The notes beneath the pieces are model-generated. The model had not been told where the DNA came from. It searched no databases and worked only from the letters and a program-made list of their open reading frames with translations. This document shows, in pieces, positions 63,577 through 64,000 of a DNA stretch of 64,000 nt; the first letter of the stretch is position 1; each line of letters starts with the position of its first letter. The translations under genes were made by a program, and so were the position numbers. The DNA is from Echinostoma caproni (lineage: Eukaryota > Platyhelminthes > Trematoda > Plagiorchiida > Echinostomatidae). Where the stretch lies: contig UZAN01040087.1 of the NCBI GenBank assembly GCA_900618425.1, forward strand, positions 26,178 through 90,177, read 5' to 3'.

Positions 63577-64000
63577 GTAAGTGCGTGGTGAATGATGTGT
63601 ACTGTTTGCAATGAGCTACGGTAACACGGCACATGTCATTGTTGCACGTATCCATTGCATTTTTCGAACACATTTCCAAATGGATGATACATTATTTGGT
63701 GTTGATGTGGCACCGGTCAAACAGTGAGGGTTTGTAATTGGTTTCATAAGTAACTGAGACTACCTAATGAATGATATGACAAGTTGAAAACCGCTAAAAT
63801 GAGGATCATATTCACAGTCATGCACAAGTTATTACTTTTTCTGTTTTGTAATGACTGACTGTTTAGGGAACAAAATTCACTTTCAATCAGATCATCAATT
63901 TGCCGAGAGTCAACAAAAACAATTAGTCTAAGTCAAGAAGGATGAGCGGCATTGTTATTCTTTCTTTCTTTGTGTTTTTTAAACTTCCTTTTATTGAATA

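Overview
This is a eukaryotic window, best explained as part of a digenean trematode (fluke) genome. Protein-coding sequence sits in short exons of 55 to 311 bp with GT-AG boundaries, separated by introns of about 0.9 to 5.5 kb. The rest is dominated by decayed retroelements: Penelope-like elements, RTE/CR1-type LINEs and tRNA-derived SINEs, a mix typical of flukes with large genomes. The species cannot be fixed from the sequence alone; the assignment rests on the protein families and repeat types.

Three real protein genes can be supported. (1) On the minus strand, 18936 down to 2996, lie the first eight coding exons of a neprilysin-like M13 zinc metallopeptidase. Its catalytic half lies beyond the left edge. 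(2) On the plus strand, 31544 to 56448, is a complete 12-exon legumain (asparaginyl endopeptidase, C13). It encodes 423 residues with every intron phase compatible, and carries the catalytic His and Cys, the S1-pocket residues and the four-cysteine C-terminal prodomain. (3) At 63454 to 63576 is exon 1 of a second legumain in the same orientation, cut off by the right edge. The window therefore holds the start of a tandem legumain cluster. Legumain in flukes is a gut and secreted protease that processes other proteases and helps digest host protein; an M13 peptidase would cleave peptides at membranes or outside cells. The two gene families are divergently arranged about 12.6 kb apart. Nothing seen shows that they work together.

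Layout: 1-2995 intron or flank with a MITE-like element at 2.16-2.63 kb; 2996-18936 M13 gene with PLE, SINE and LINE fragments in its introns; 19-31.5 kb intergenic, with a dead Penelope element (20.6-22.3 kb), a DDE transposase remnant (23.4 kb), LINE fragments (24.7 and 28.7 kb) and a 21-bp minisatellite (25.9 kb); 31.5-56.5 kb legumain 1, with two assembly gaps inside introns; 56.5-63.4 kb intergenic, made of LINE pieces and an inverted-repeat complex with identical 209-bp arms; 63.45 kb to the end, legumain 2.

I found no CRISPR array, operon, rRNA or convincing functional tRNA, and no clear novel multi-gene system. The most useful points are the full legumain exon structure, the recovered M13 exons, the tandem duplication, atypical residues in both peptidases and the recent inverted repeat near 58-60 kb.
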